From: Paenibacillaceae bacterium
GTDB taxonomy: Bacteria > Bacillota > Bacilli > Paenibacillales > NBRC-103111
DNA length: 64,000 nucleotides
Direction of reading: 5' to 3'
NCBI GenBank assembly: GCA_029256185.1
Contig: JAQSYI010000004.1
Span: 62,001 to 126,000, forward strand
Part shown: piece by piece, positions 55,136-64,000 of the stretch
Position numbering within the stretch: the first letter of the stretch is position 1
Layout: each line of letters opens with the position of its first letter
The notes under the pieces: generated by a model
Database searches by the model: none
Told to the model about the DNA's origin: nothing
What the model saw: the letters and a program-made list of their open reading frames with translations, nothing else
Program-made: the position numbers and the translations under genes

Positions 55136-56206
55136 ATGACAGTCAATCGGTTGATAAGCTTAAGAAGTGCCTTGCAGCAGTTGGGGCTGGAGGCGCTTCT
55201 GATTACAAATCCCTATAACCGTCGTTACATCAGCGGCTTTACCGGCAGCGCCGGATTTGTGCTGGTTACGGCTGACCGCGCCTTCTTCCTGGCGGATTTC
55301 CGCTATGTAACCCAGGCCAAGCAGCAGGCTCCCGCCCTGGAGGTTGTGGAGCATGCCAGCCGTCCCATGGAAACGGTGAAGGAATTGTTGGACGGCCTGG
55401 GGCTTGGCCGGGTAGGGTTCGAGCAGAATGATCTCACCTTCGCCGGTTACCGCAGCTATGAAGCCGACCTGGCGGGCATTGAGGTGGTGGCGACTTCCCA
55501 TGTGGTCGAAAAGCTGCGCATGTACAAAGACGAGGATGAGATTGCGGTGATGCAAGAAGCGGCCGACCTGGCCGACCAGGCATTCAGTCATATCCTGTCC
55601 TACCTGAAGCCTGGCGTATCGGAGCGGGAGGTTGCGCTGGAACTGGAATTCTTCATGCGCAGGAACGTTGCCTCCTCCACCTCATTTGATACCATCATCG
55701 CCTCCGGAGAGCGTTCCGCGCTGCCCCACGGTGTGGCAAGCGACCGGAAATTGGGGAATAATGAGTTCGTCAAGATGGATTACGGTGCGCTTTTGAAGGG
55801 CTATTGCTCCGACATTACCCGCACTGTGGTATTGGGGCAGCCGACGGACAAGCACAAGGAAATCTACAGCATCGTCAAGGAAGCCCAACTGGCTTGTCTG
55901 GCCGGACTGAAGCCGGGGATGACCGGCGTGGAAGGGGATGCGCTGGCCCGGGATATCATCAAGAAGGCAGGCTACGGCGCTTGCTTCGGACATGGCACCG
56001 GACATAGTCTGGGCCTGGAGATCCATGAAAACCCGCGGCTTTCCCCCTCCTGTGATGTGGTGTTTGAGCCGGGGATGACCGTGACTGTAGAGCCCGGCAT
56101 CTACCTGCCCGGCTTCGGGGGAGTACGGATTGAGGATGACGTGGTTTTCACGGAGAACGGGATCCGGATTCTCACGAAATCCACCAAAGAGCTTTTATTG
56201 TTGTGA
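55136..56206 (+). CDS. yqhT: M24 family Xaa-Pro peptidase (YqhT)
   Basis: 356 residues: an N-terminal creatinase-like domain and a pita-bread catalytic domain with metal ligands in KMDYGALLKGYCSDITRTV (two Asp), GHGTGHSLGLEIHE (His) and EPGIYLPGFGGVRIEDDV (two Glu). Probably cleaves X-Pro dipeptides. Six bases after aroQ. Confidence 0.94.
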   Translation: MTVNRLISLRSALQQLGLEALLITNPYNRRYISGFTGSAGFVLVTADRAFFLADFRYVTQAKQQAPALEVVEHASRPMETVKELLDGLGLGRVGFEQNDLTFAGYRSYEADLAGIEVVATSHVVEKLRMYKDEDEIAVMQEAADLADQAFSHILSYLKPGVSEREVALELEFFMRRNVASSTSFDTIIASGERSALPHGVASDRKLGNNEFVKMDYGALLKGYCSDITRTVVLGQPTDKHKEIYSIVKEAQLACLAGLKPGMTGVEGDALARDIIKKAGYGACFGHGTGHSLGLEIHENPRLSPSCDVVFEPGMTVTVEPGIYLPGFGGVRIEDDVVFTENGIRILTKSTKELLLL

Positions 56207-56291
56207 CCGGCCGGAATTTGGATTATAATGACGAGATGGATACAGAACTTAAAGCTCTGTAAGCGAAAAACTCTTAGGAGGAACCAATTGC

Positions 56292-56849
56292 ATGATTTCC
56301 GTTAATGATTTTCGGACAGGCCTTACCATCGAGACCGACGGCGACCCTTTTACCGTTGTTGAATTCCAGCATGTCAAGCCCGGCAAAGGCGCCGCATTCG
56401 TCCGCTCCAAGCTGAAGAACCTGAAGAACGGCAACGTGGTGGAAAAAACCTTCCGTGCAGGCGAAACGGTCAGCCGCGCCATCGTAGAAAACCGCGAAAC
56501 CCAATATTTGTACAACAGCGGAAGCGAATATACATTTATGGACAACGAGAGCTACGATCAATTCGAGCTGTCTGCCAAGCAACTGGAATGGGAGCGTAAT
56601 TTCCTGAAGGAAAATATGCTGGTTAATATCGTGAGCTATCAAGGCTCCATCCTGGGCATTAACCTGCCGAACAGCGTAGAGCTGGAAGTTACCGAAACCG
56701 AGCCGGGCATCAAGGGCAACACCGCCACCGGCGCAACCAAGAACGCCACGATGGAAACAGGCTTGACTGTTCAGGTTCCGCTGTTCATCAACCAGGGCGA
56801 CCGCTTGCTGATCGATACCCGTGAAGGAAAATACATCTCACGGGCGTAA
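56292..56849 (+). CDS. efp: Elongation factor P
   Basis: 185 residues in the usual three beta-barrel domains. Lys32 sits at the tip of the [10 protein letters not shown] loop, where Bacilli carry a modification. C-terminal [17 protein letters not shown] is typical. Relieves ribosome stalling at proline runs. Confidence 0.97.
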   Translation: MISVNDFRTGLTIETDGDPFTVVEFQHVKPGKGAAFVRSKLKNLKNGNVVEKTFRAGETVSRAIVENRETQYLYNSGSEYTFMDNESYDQFELSAKQLEWERNFLKENMLVNIVSYQGSILGINLPNSVELEVTETEPGIKGNTATGATKNATMETGLTVQVPLFINQGDRLLIDTREGKYISRA

Positions 56850-56858
56850 GTTAATGAT

Positions 56859-56898
56859 AAAACCCCCGCAGCCTGCTTGCAGGCCCGCGGGGGTTTTT
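56859..56898 (+). terminator. Terminator after efp
   Basis: AACCCCCGC (56861-56869) pairs with GCGGGGGTT (56887-56895), with an inner GCCTGC/GCAGGC stem and a T-run. Confidence 0.88.
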
Positions 56899-57169
56899 AT
56901 CTGAAAGTCTCAGAACGTTATAAACGTGGAAGAGGCTCGGTTTCTTGACAAACGCGCGGCGGCAAAAAGAATGCCGTCAGCCCTCCGGCCCGTCAGGCGC
57001 TTATCTTCTGTAGATCAGACTTCCATGCCGCTTGGGCGGCACCACTGATGAATGAAATGACGGGGTTCCTGTTATTTCAGGGCAGGGCAGTATACACATC
57101 TGAGAATAGGAGTCTTTTCCTCGTAGATCAAGTGCTGAAGGAGTTGGCAATAAAGGTCCATGGGGCAGC

Positions 57170-57191
57170 TTAGCGGAAAAAATTTCCGTTA
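57170..57191. repeat. Short inverted repeat in the efp-lysC gap
   Basis: TAGCGGAAA and TTTCCGTTA flank AAA at about 57170-57191. Another hairpin, GAAATGAC/GTTATTTC, lies near 57055. The 56899-57486 gap has no recognisable gene or riboswitch. Confidence 0.4.
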
Positions 57192-57233
57192 GAAAGTAGC
57201 AGGACCGGACACATTCTCACGGAAAACACTGGT

Positions 57234-57304
57234 GCATGCATACGAAGGAGGGTTCCTTGCGGAGAGTGCTTAGCGCATGCTTGCGAAGGAAGGTTCCTCT
57301 GCGG
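57234..57304. repeat. 41-base-period direct repeat upstream of lysC
   Basis: GCATGCATACGAAGGAGGGT-like blocks start at 57234 and 57275 with the continuation TTCCT(C)TGCGG. About 30 bases are shared. Confidence 0.6.
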
Positions 57305-57486
57305 AAACCGCAAGCCTATGCTTCGGATGCCGTATTATCGCGATCACTCACATTGCTTTTAAGACCCGGCGATAATCCTTCCCTCAGGTTTTGCTTAGTG
57401 CTGGCAAGCGGTGTTTCTCGCCGGGTTTTCGTTATGGAATGCCGCAAAGATTTTTGAGAAATGTTATTTTCAGGGGGGGCAATTGG

Positions 57487-57495
57487 TGATATAAT
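57487..57495 (+). promoter_or_regulatory. Extended -10 promoter of lysC
   Basis: TGATATAAT (57487-57495) is a perfect TGnTATAAT. The -35 region is poor, as often with extended -10 promoters. Confidence 0.55.
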
Positions 57496-57608
57496 AGGAA
57501 AATCATTTTGGCATCCGTCTGCCTGCTTTAGCGCTTTAGCGTGGTGTGGACGGAAAGGCCCGCCGGAAGCGGCTGATACCATTCAGTGATTGTAGGGAGT
57601 GTTGAGAG

Positions 57609-58862
57609 TTGTCGTTAATTGTGATGAAATTCGGTGGAAGCTCCGTTGGAACCCCCGAGCGGATGAAGCGCGTCGCCCAGCGGATTATAGACAGAAAGCG
57701 GGAAGGACATCAATGTGTGGTTGTAGTTTCAGCCATGGGGGATACCACCGATGAACTGATTGATTTGTCCAAGCAGATTTGCGACACTGCGCCTCCCGCG
57801 CGCGAGATGGATATGCTCCTGACCACAGGCGAACAGGTATCCGTTGCGCTGTTGTCCATGGCTATTCAGAGCATGGGTGAAAAAGCCAAATCCTATACCG
57901 GCTGGCAAACCGGAATCTATACGGAAGCCGTACACGCCAAAGCCCGTATCAGCAAGATCGAGCCTGCGCGTGTGCTTGAAGCGCTGGAGACCGGCCATGT
58001 GGTTATTGTAGCAGGCTTTCAGGGCATGACGGAAGAAGGCGAGATCACCACTCTGGGCCGCGGCGGCTCCGATACCACTGCAGTTGCCGTTGCTGCAGCC
58101 ATCAAGGCTGATCTGTGCGAGATTTACACCGACGTGGACGGGGTATATTCCACCGACCCGCGTATTGTGAAATGCGCCCGCAAATTAAACGAGATTTCTT
58201 ACGACGAAATGCTGGAGCTTGCCAATCTGGGAGCGGCTGTGCTGCATCCCCGGGCTGTTGAATGCGCGAAGCACAATAAAGTGCTGCTCGTGGTCCGTTC
58301 CAGCTTTAACCATAATGAAGGCACGCATGTGAAGGAGGAAGCGGTAATGGAGCAGGGGATTGTAGTAAGCGGAATTGCCTATGACAAGAATGTGGCCCGG
58401 GTCAGCATTCTGGGAGTTCCCGAGAAGCCGGGCCAACTGGCTAAGGTATTTTCGGCTCTGGCCAAAGAGAAGATCGACGTGGATATTATTGTCCAAAGCG
58501 GTGTGCATGACGCGGCGGATTTCTCCTTTACAGTGGCAATGAACGATCTGGACCGGGCACTCACGATCATTGACGGAATCAAGAGCGCAGTCGGCTACCG
58601 GGAGACCACCTCGGAGACCGGACTGGTCAAGGTTTCCATCGTCGGCGCCGGCATGGTGAGCAACCCCGGTGTAGCCGCCAAAATGTTCGAGGCCATCTCT
58701 GAGCTGGGCATCAGCATCAATATGGTCAGCACGTCGGAGATCAAGGTATCCTGCGTCATCGCCAACAACCGGTTGAACGAAGTGATTCAGGCGCTGCATA
58801 CTGCGTACGGTCTGGATACGGATTCCACCGTCTCCGTAGGCGGCCCGCAGGAACGGCGGTAG
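57609..58862 (+). CDS. lysC: Aspartate kinase
   Basis: 417 residues from a TTG at 57609. Kinase motifs KFGGSSVG, VVVSAMGDTTDEL, GRGGSDTTAVA and the C-terminal pair of ACT domains (VSILGVPEKPGQLAKV, VSIVGAGMVSNPGVAAKMF) match monofunctional LysC. It phosphorylates aspartate, first step to lysine, threonine, methionine and diaminopimelate. No lysine riboswitch is visible upstream. Bidirectional terminator follows. Confidence 0.95.
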   Translation: MSLIVMKFGGSSVGTPERMKRVAQRIIDRKREGHQCVVVVSAMGDTTDELIDLSKQICDTAPPAREMDMLLTTGEQVSVALLSMAIQSMGEKAKSYTGWQTGIYTEAVHAKARISKIEPARVLEALETGHVVIVAGFQGMTEEGEITTLGRGGSDTTAVAVAAAIKADLCEIYTDVDGVYSTDPRIVKCARKLNEISYDEMLELANLGAAVLHPRAVECAKHNKVLLVVRSSFNHNEGTHVKEEAVMEQGIVVSGIAYDKNVARVSILGVPEKPGQLAKVFSALAKEKIDVDIIVQSGVHDAADFSFTVAMNDLDRALTIIDGIKSAVGYRETTSETGLVKVSIVGAGMVSNPGVAAKMFEAISELGISINMVSTSEIKVSCVIANNRLNEVIQALHTAYGLDTDSTVSVGGPQERR

Positions 58863-58897
58863 TCGGGGAGCTTTCCCCACGCAATAACATAGATAAT

Positions 58898-58938
58898 AAA
58901 CCAGAGAGACCCCCGGCAGGAGGGTCTCTCTGGTTTTT
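58898..58938. terminator. Bidirectional terminator between lysC and the chemoreceptor gene
   Basis: AAACCAGAGAGACCC (58898-58912) pairs perfectly with 58922-58936; A and T runs flank both sides. Confidence 0.88.
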
Positions 58939-58973
58939 AGTTTTTGGTTCAGCTTGGGGGCAAGCAAGGCGGT

Positions 58974-61007
58974 CTATACCCGGAATTTGGCAGCCGCTTC
59001 ACGGAGATCGGCGGCCATGGCCGCCAAGGCCTCGCTTGACGCAGCAACCTCTTCCATCGTAGCGGCTTGCTCCTGGGTGGCCGCGGAGGCGGTCTCGGAC
59101 TCGGCTGCGGTGGTTTTGCTCGCTGAGTCCACTTCTCCGGCGGAAGCCGCCAACTGCCGGCTATGGCCGGTGATTCTGCCGATCGCTTCCGATATGTGCT
59201 CCATCTGACCGGAGAGCTGCACGATGGAAGCCGCGATAGTTTCAAACGCCGTTCCTGCTGCACTTACCATCTCAATGGCCTCACGGGTGGCGGCAAGCCC
59301 CTTGCGGGTGGCGTCAACGGTGGAACTGGTATTGGTCTGGTTGCGGCTGATCAGGGCTGCGATCTGCTGGGCAGCTTTCCCTGCTTCCTCCGCCAGCTTG
59401 CGAATCTCTCCGGACACCACAGCGAATCCCCGGCCGTGCTCTCCTGCCCGCGCCGCTTCAATTGCGGCATTGAGCGCCAGCAGATTGGTCTGACTGGAGA
59501 TGGAGGAGATCAGGGAGGCAATCTCGCTGATTTCCTCCGCATCTTTGCTGAGGCTTGTCATGGCGCTGTCGATGTAGACCGTACCCTTGCCGACCTCCTG
59601 CATATGGCTGACAGTCTGTCCGACAGTTGCCTGTCCGTCCCGGGCGGAGCGGGAGGCCTCCAGGGCAATGGTTGCCGCCTCATCCACTACACCGGCAATC
59701 TCGTTGGTATTCTCCGCCATATCCCGGGCCAATGTCGTCAGGATAGAGGAGGCGGCCGCCTGAGTGTCCGCATTCTGGGCAATCACGGAATAGGAATCGG
59801 CCACCACATTGACAGCCTCCGCTGCCTGCTGGGCGCTTGCGGTCAGCTCCTCGCTGGATGCGGCTACATGCTCGGCCTGGAAATGCACCTGGGCAACCAA
59901 TTGGCGGAGCTTGTTCCTCATTTCCTGGAAGCCTGAGGCCAATTGGCCGATTTCATCGTTGGAAACCACCCGGAGAGGCTGCTCCCGGAAATCTCCTTCC
60001 ATCAACAGCATGCATTCGTCGCGGAGAATCGCAACCGGCTTGGCAATCCGCCGGCTGATGAACACAATGGCCGCCGCAGCTGCCACGAGACACAGGGCGG
60101 CGGTTGTCAGCATGCTGCGGGTCAATTCGGTCAGACCTTGATTAAGCTCGGAAAACGGGGCAGTCACCATCATGATCCACCGCTGGCCGCCCGGGAGGTT
60201 AAAGGGAGTGAATACAGTGGAATACCGGATGCCGTCAATGAAAACATAATCGCCCCTTGTCTGCTCCCCTGTATCGGCGGATGACTTGAACAATTGAATG
60301 AAGCTTTCGTCCAGTTCCTTCTCCTTCATGTTCAATTCTGGAGCGACGGCCGCTTCTGTCAGATTCAGCACTCCCGACAGTTCGGGCATGCGGGGATGAA
60401 CAATGATCTGGCCGGCGGCGTCGGCCAGGAAGCCGTACCCCTGACTCAGAAACTTCAAATCCCCGATAAGAATGCCCAGCTTGTCGTTGGCGAAGGAGCC
60501 GGTCATCACGCCGAGGGTCTGTCCATCCTTCTTGACCGGAACGGCTACGTTAAAGGCCAGCTTGCCAGTGGTCCGGGAGAGGAGCAGCTCGGAAACCACC
60601 GCTTCTCCGGTAGACATCACCTGTTGGAAGTAAGTCCGGTCGCCCAAATCCAGGGTTGTCCCATCGGAACGGACGGCAGAACCGTCAGGGAAAATGAAAA
60701 CCGAACTTTCTAAATACTGGGAATTACTCTTGTTATTGGCCAAAGCCTGCACCAATGCGGGCAGATTGGCGGTTTCCCTCATACCCGGCATATCGGCAAA
60801 AGCCGTCGATTGGACAATGGCCTCCCGGATGTAGGACTCGATCCGGTTGGCATAGTCCGTTCCGACAGCTTCGGCGGTGCTCTTCATACTGGAGGATAAG
60901 GACTGCTGGGACAGATAGAAGCTGATCCCTGACAGTAAACCAAGGGAAACCAGAAAACAGGGCAGCAGCAAAAGCAGCAGCTTGGTATTAAGGCGAGTAA
61001 TTCTCAT
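58974..61007 (-). CDS. Methyl-accepting chemotaxis protein with dCache domain
   Basis: 677 residues: TM1 about 9-31, extracellular double-Cache sensor about 35-290, TM2 about 300-318, HAMP about 320-372, then a long signalling coiled coil with the hairpin tip [20 protein letters not shown]. Ala-rich repeats of helical heptads fill the C-terminus, which has no CheR-binding pentapeptide. dCache domains often bind amino acids or carboxylates; the ligand is unknown. Single gene. Confidence 0.93.
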   Translation of the reverse strand: MRITRLNTKLLLLLLPCFLVSLGLLSGISFYLSQQSLSSSMKSTAEAVGTDYANRIESYIREAIVQSTAFADMPGMRETANLPALVQALANNKSNSQYLESSVFIFPDGSAVRSDGTTLDLGDRTYFQQVMSTGEAVVSELLLSRTTGKLAFNVAVPVKKDGQTLGVMTGSFANDKLGILIGDLKFLSQGYGFLADAAGQIIVHPRMPELSGVLNLTEAAVAPELNMKEKELDESFIQLFKSSADTGEQTRGDYVFIDGIRYSTVFTPFNLPGGQRWIMMVTAPFSELNQGLTELTRSMLTTAALCLVAAAAAIVFISRRIAKPVAILRDECMLLMEGDFREQPLRVVSNDEIGQLASGFQEMRNKLRQLVAQVHFQAEHVAASSEELTASAQQAAEAVNVVADSYSVIAQNADTQAAASSILTTLARDMAENTNEIAGVVDEAATIALEASRSARDGQATVGQTVSHMQEVGKGTVYIDSAMTSLSKDAEEISEIASLISSISSQTNLLALNAAIEAARAGEHGRGFAVVSGEIRKLAEEAGKAAQQIAALISRNQTNTSSTVDATRKGLAATREAIEMVSAAGTAFETIAASIVQLSGQMEHISEAIGRITGHSRQLAASAGEVDSASKTTAAESETASAATQEQAATMEEVAASSEALAAMAADLREAAAKFRV

Positions 61008-61046
61008 GGTGGCTTGTCCTTTCGGAAGATGATTTTTATGTACTGG

Positions 61047-61083
61047 TGTGATTATTAATAAATATTAATCCTTTCTAATCACA
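61047..61083 (-). promoter_or_regulatory. Nested palindromes upstream of the chemoreceptor gene
   Basis: TGTGATTA (61047-61054) and TAATCACA (61076-61083) are perfect eight-base arms; ATTAAT words inside form a second palindrome. Possible operator for a dimeric regulator. Confidence 0.45.
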
Positions 61084-61110
61084 TACGTCTACATAAAATA
61101 TCACTGCCGT

Positions 61111-61566
61111 TCATTTGAAGAATAATTGGCTGATTTTCAGAATCATCGCCGTAATCCCTGCGGCCATCAACGGACCCACCGGTATGCCCCGCAGAAAAAT
61201 AATCCCGAAGATCGACCCAATCACCAGCCCTACGATCAGTTGGGGATCGAACTTCAGAAGATCGAGCCCTTTGCCGTTCATCCAGGTGGCAAGGGCTCCA
61301 CCGGTCAAGGCGATGATGCCGGGCCAGGTGGTGAAGACGGAGGTCACGTCCTTCAACTGGATTCTCTCGCTGGCGAAGGGAACCAGTACGCCCATGGTCA
61401 GGAAGAGCAAGCCCAACTCAAGACCCCTCCGTTCAATTGTGGGCAGGAAACGCTCCAGATTGATCAGCTTCACAATCAGCAGGACGCATGCCGCTGTAGT
61501 GATAATAGGAGAACGCCCCAGCATGCCGATGATGATTAATGCAATGAGCAGTATGTTCCCGTTCAT
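61111..61566 (-). CDS. DUF441 family membrane protein (YtwI-like)
   Basis: 151 residues with four to five spans ([57 protein letters not shown]). Matches the conserved DUF441 group of Firmicutes. Function unknown. Stop about 100 bases from the chemoreceptor start. Confidence 0.88.
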   Translation of the reverse strand: MNGNILLIALIIIGMLGRSPIITTAACVLLIVKLINLERFLPTIERRGLELGLLFLTMGVLVPFASERIQLKDVTSVFTTWPGIIALTGGALATWMNGKGLDLLKFDPQLIVGLVIGSIFGIIFLRGIPVGPLMAAGITAMILKISQLFFK

Positions 61567-61805
61567 AGGTGGTTGCCCCTTGTCCGATGATTATCCCGCA
61601 TAGCCCCTCCGCCCGGCAATATTGTGGAAGGTTGTCCGGCGGAACGGCGGTGATGAATCCATTCGGACAGGCTCCCGGCGGTGATGCCGCAAATAACCGG
61701 AAACACCGGACTGTCCGGCTTCATCATGGCGCAGTCCGGCCTCGCTTTGCAGGTCTAATCTAGTTTATGTGGGACAGGGGGGCTTAGAACTTGTATGACT
61801 GCTCA

Positions 61806-62534
61806 TCACCGCCTGCTGGCGCAGCCTTCGGCCACCAACAGCCCGTTATGCAGCACCGGCACAAGCTCAAGCAGATTGGTCCTGCCGCAATATTCCACAT
61901 CAGCCCGGTAACCCAGCTTCACAAGACGCTTGCCGTTGGCCGAAGCCAGAAGCGCCTCCCCCAGATGATCCCGGCTGTGGGAATACGCCGCATGCATGGC
62001 AAGACCGAAGTCATTGCACTCCACTGCGCCGCCTGCAGCCCGCTGCAATTCATCCACGGCCATTCCGGCGCACAGGCCGTCCTCATGGGCGAATGCATCC
62101 TGCGTACCTGCGCAGAGAATGCAGATATCCCTGCCCGCAGCAAGTGCAGCCTCCGCGCAGGCGGCAACGTTAAGCAAGGAGCAGGCGAACACCTTGTGGG
62201 CCCTTTGGGTTTTCTGAATAGCCCGCGTTCCGTTGGTGGTTGTCATGCAAATCCGCTTGCCCGCGATCCGCTCCTCCATATATTCGAAGGGAGAGTTGCC
62301 CAGGTCAAACCCGGCAGGCATCCTGCAGTTGCGTTCTCCACCGAGAAGAATATCCGCTTCCCGCATGCTTTTGGCCTGCTGCACCGTCTCCACCGGCAGA
62401 ATCCCCCGGCACCCGTGGGCGAGAGCCGTCACCATATTACTCGTTGCCCGCAGGACATCGATCACCAGAACCGTCTTCCCCGTCATATCCTCGGAACGGG
62501 CTTCATTCACATTGGAGATAACTTCAACGAGCAT
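61806..62534 (-). CDS. comB: 2-phosphosulfolactate phosphatase (ComB)
   Basis: 242 residues with VLVIDVLRATSNMV, LGGERNCRMPAGFDLGNSP, TTTNGTRAI and CAGTQDAFAHEDGLCAG, all typical of ComB. Removes phosphate from 2-phosphosulfolactate to give 3-sulfolactate. In Bacillus this pathway (YitC/YitD) supplies sulfolactate to spores; coenzyme M genes are absent here. Follows comA by 20 bases. Confidence 0.92.
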   Translation of the reverse strand: MLVEVISNVNEARSEDMTGKTVLVIDVLRATSNMVTALAHGCRGILPVETVQQAKSMREADILLGGERNCRMPAGFDLGNSPFEYMEERIAGKRICMTTTNGTRAIQKTQRAHKVFACSLLNVAACAEAALAAGRDICILCAGTQDAFAHEDGLCAGMAVDELQRAAGGAVECNDFGLAMHAAYSHSRDHLGEALLASANGKRLVKLGYRADVEYCGRTNLLELVPVLHNGLLVAEGCASRR

Positions 62535-62554
62535 GCCTGTTTCCCCGCCTCCGC

Positions 62555-63355
62555 CTAAAATTGCTGCAATTCAAACGTATCTGAACGAAGCCCTCTCCGC
62601 AGAGCTTCCAGGGCAATCACATCCTGCGGCGCAATATTGCCCAGATGAATATCCGCCCCGAGCCATTTGAGCAGATGAGCCTGCTGGGATTTTTGCGGCG
62701 CCTCCCACAGCAGGAGATACGGGCTTGAGACTCCTTGCAGCACCGCCTGCACCTCAGCATCGCGGCAAGCCCCGGTTTCATCGAAAATGCCCACGCCTGT
62801 TCCGGCTTCACGCGCTTCTATAGTAACCAATTCGGCGCCCGCTTCAACATCAATCCGCACCGTCTCGATCAGATCGTCCACGGAGACGCGCGAGCCCCAG
62901 CATTTCTTGCCGTATTCGGTGTATACCTGCATACCTGTCTCCACACCCTGGCGGATCAGTTCAGTCCGGAGCGTTCTGTCCAGTTCAATGGTGCCGTCGG
63001 AAACCTCAATTCCGGTAAATCCCAGCTTGCGGACCTGATCAAAGAAAGCGTCTGTCACCGATCCCGCCACAGCAGCTTCCAGGAAGGTCCCTCCGGGCAT
63101 GACCGTTATTCCCGCTTCCCGGGCGATGGCTATTTTGGTCCGCAGCAGATCCTCCGGATACAGCGGAGCTGTTCCGAAGCCAAGCTTAATAATATCGATG
63201 TAAGAAGAGGCTGTGTCCAGCATATCTGCAAAAGCGTAGAGCCCCAGCCCCTTGTCGATGACCATGGTTTTGCCCAAAGTTCTGGGTTTATGCGACCGTC
63301 TGCCGGTAGGATCAAGCAAGTGCGGATGCCAGACGGCGGGAGTTATGGCTTCCAT
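62555..63355 (-). CDS. comA: Phosphosulfolactate synthase (ComA)
   Basis: 266 residues from the ATG at 63355, which has GAGGAG eight bases upstream (frame reaches 63460). TIM-barrel enzyme adding sulfite to phosphoenolpyruvate: MVIDKGLGLYAFADML, DIIKLGFGTAPLYP, GGTFLEAAV and GIEVSDGTIEL are diagnostic. With comB it makes sulfolactate, a known component of Bacillus spores. 63356-63700 contains a CGGGGATG/CATCCCCG inverted pair at about 63474/63535 but no gene. Confidence 0.93.
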   Translation of the reverse strand: MEAITPAVWHPHLLDPTGRRSHKPRTLGKTMVIDKGLGLYAFADMLDTASSYIDIIKLGFGTAPLYPEDLLRTKIAIAREAGITVMPGGTFLEAAVAGSVTDAFFDQVRKLGFTGIEVSDGTIELDRTLRTELIRQGVETGMQVYTEYGKKCWGSRVSVDDLIETVRIDVEAGAELVTIEAREAGTGVGIFDETGACRDAEVQAVLQGVSSPYLLLWEAPQKSQQAHLLKWLGADIHLGNIAPQDVIALEALRRGLRSDTFELQQF

Positions 63356-63700
63356 CAAGAATTCTCCTCGCGTAATTAAGAATGGGTAGGCTATTGACAC
63401 ATCATATGCAAAAAAAATAAGGGAGTGCGGGATTATTCCTAAAAGCGGGCAAGCCTGCATATCGTAGATTAAGCGGGGATGAGCGCCTGACGGTGTCCTT
63501 CTGATGCCGTACGTTCGCCAAGAAGCCTAAGCCGCATCCCCGTCTATACTTTCTGGCGTGAGACTTGAACAAGCCCGGACATGTCCGGATACGCTTATGC
63601 AAATCTACCGGACACTCTCTTATTTACTTGATATGCGCAGGCAGATAGGGTTGGAAAATAATGCTAGTCTTGCAGCAACTTCATTAGCGGGAGGAATAGT

Positions 63701-63967
63701 ATGATGGATAAATTCGTAGCGGGCATGGCGTCGCTTAGGCTGCTGTCAGGTACGGTTGAGATTGCCGCGGCTGTGCTGATGCTTCGTTATATGCAGGTGG
63801 AGAAGGCGCTTCTGATTAATTCCGGCCTGGCTTTTGTGGGTCCCTTCATTCTGCTGGCGACCACCACCATCGGGTTGGTGGGTATGGCCGACAAGCTGTC
63901 GGCGGGGAAGCTTCTGTGGATTTTGCTGGGAGTATCTTGCATTTTTTTTGGAATTCTCAAAAAATAA
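63701..63967 (+). CDS. yqhV: YqhV family protein (DUF2619)
   Basis: 88 residues, three spans: MASLRLLSGTVEIAAAVLML, KALLINSGLAFVGPFILL and KLLWILLGVSCIFFGILKK, close to B. subtilis YqhV, which lies directly before spoIIIAA. GGAGG precedes ATGATG. Function unknown; a sporulation link is suggested by position. Confidence 0.92.
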   Translation: MMDKFVAGMASLRLLSGTVEIAAAVLMLRYMQVEKALLINSGLAFVGPFILLATTTIGLVGMADKLSAGKLLWILLGVSCIFFGILKK

Positions 63968-64000
63968 CGGGGTGTCATATTTATGAGGGTCAAGCATATA

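Noticed and set aside
56899-57608. Lysine riboswitch upstream of lysC
   Set aside because: The conserved L-box segments were looked for and not found; only an extended -10 and short repeats are present.
63983-64000. ATG with six open codons at the right edge
   Set aside because: Could be the first gene after yqhV (spoIIIAA in B. subtilis), but six codons with a weak ribosome site and no recognisable N-terminus are not enough to call it.

Overview
The window looks like chromosomal DNA of a Paenibacillus-like endospore-forming Firmicute. The evidence is a GC-rich coding background with AGGAGG-type ribosome sites, a GerA-type germinant receptor operon, spore photoproduct lyase, sulfolactate genes, and the block mntR-yqhO-yqhP-yqhQ-yqhR-aroQ-yqhT-efp...yqhV, which follows Bacillus subtilis gene order. 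No rRNA, tRNA, phage, transposase or CRISPR array was recognised.

Layout. 1-8338: carbohydrate-active genes (a truncated Big2/beta-helix surface protein, an alpha/beta hydrolase, an SGNH hydrolase and a YetA/PcRGLX-like protein). 8734-11264: a NitT/TauT-type ABC transporter on the minus strand, whose promoter overlaps a Fur-like box. 11699-16784: small mixed genes (a frameshifted membrane protein, DJ-1/PfpI, YlmA-type ATPase, GrpB, an atypical lactate/malate dehydrogenase, a P-loop kinase). 17685-20934: a 2-hydroxyacyl-CoA dehydratase-type subunit and a fused activase-dehydratase, behind a leader with a terminator-like hairpin. 21119-21889: a metallo-beta-lactamase-fold hydrolase.

22333-34184 is a compact purine catabolism operon: a nucleobase/nucleoside deaminase, cofactor maturation (PucB-like, XdhC), xanthine dehydrogenase FAD, Mo and FeS subunits, OHCU decarboxylase, HIU hydrolase, allantoinase, allantoate amidohydrolase and the PucG aminotransferase. 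It covers guanine to ureidoglycolate-level products, but no urate oxidase, transporter or PucR regulator is present.

34313-36982: CcdC, a luciferase-like oxidoreductase, a DODA-type dioxygenase and a small hypothetical gene. 36983-38273 is a long non-genic stretch holding a promoter with a perfect 7-1-7 Fur box, a candidate small RNA ending in a terminator, a 28-codon ORF and several repeat families. 38274-40937: yidD and metG with a methionine T-box; the metG terminator appears split by a 162-bp MITE-like element. 41247-45367: germinant receptor operon including a small membrane protein. 45599-48231: zinc ABC uptake system; then ccdA and splB. 50262-56849: the mntR-yqh-aroQ-efp block. 57609-63967: lysC, a chemoreceptor, a DUF441 protein, comB-comA (sulfolactate) and yqhV.

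The intergenic DNA is unusually rich in short tandem and dispersed repeats, several of which start at or run through stop codons. The strongest leads are the two Fur-associated loci, the dispersed array repeated at 8452 and 17075 with identical internal spacing, the element inside the metG terminator, and the dehydrogenase with altered cofactor and substrate residues. All functional calls come from reading motifs and recalled family features; no database search was run.
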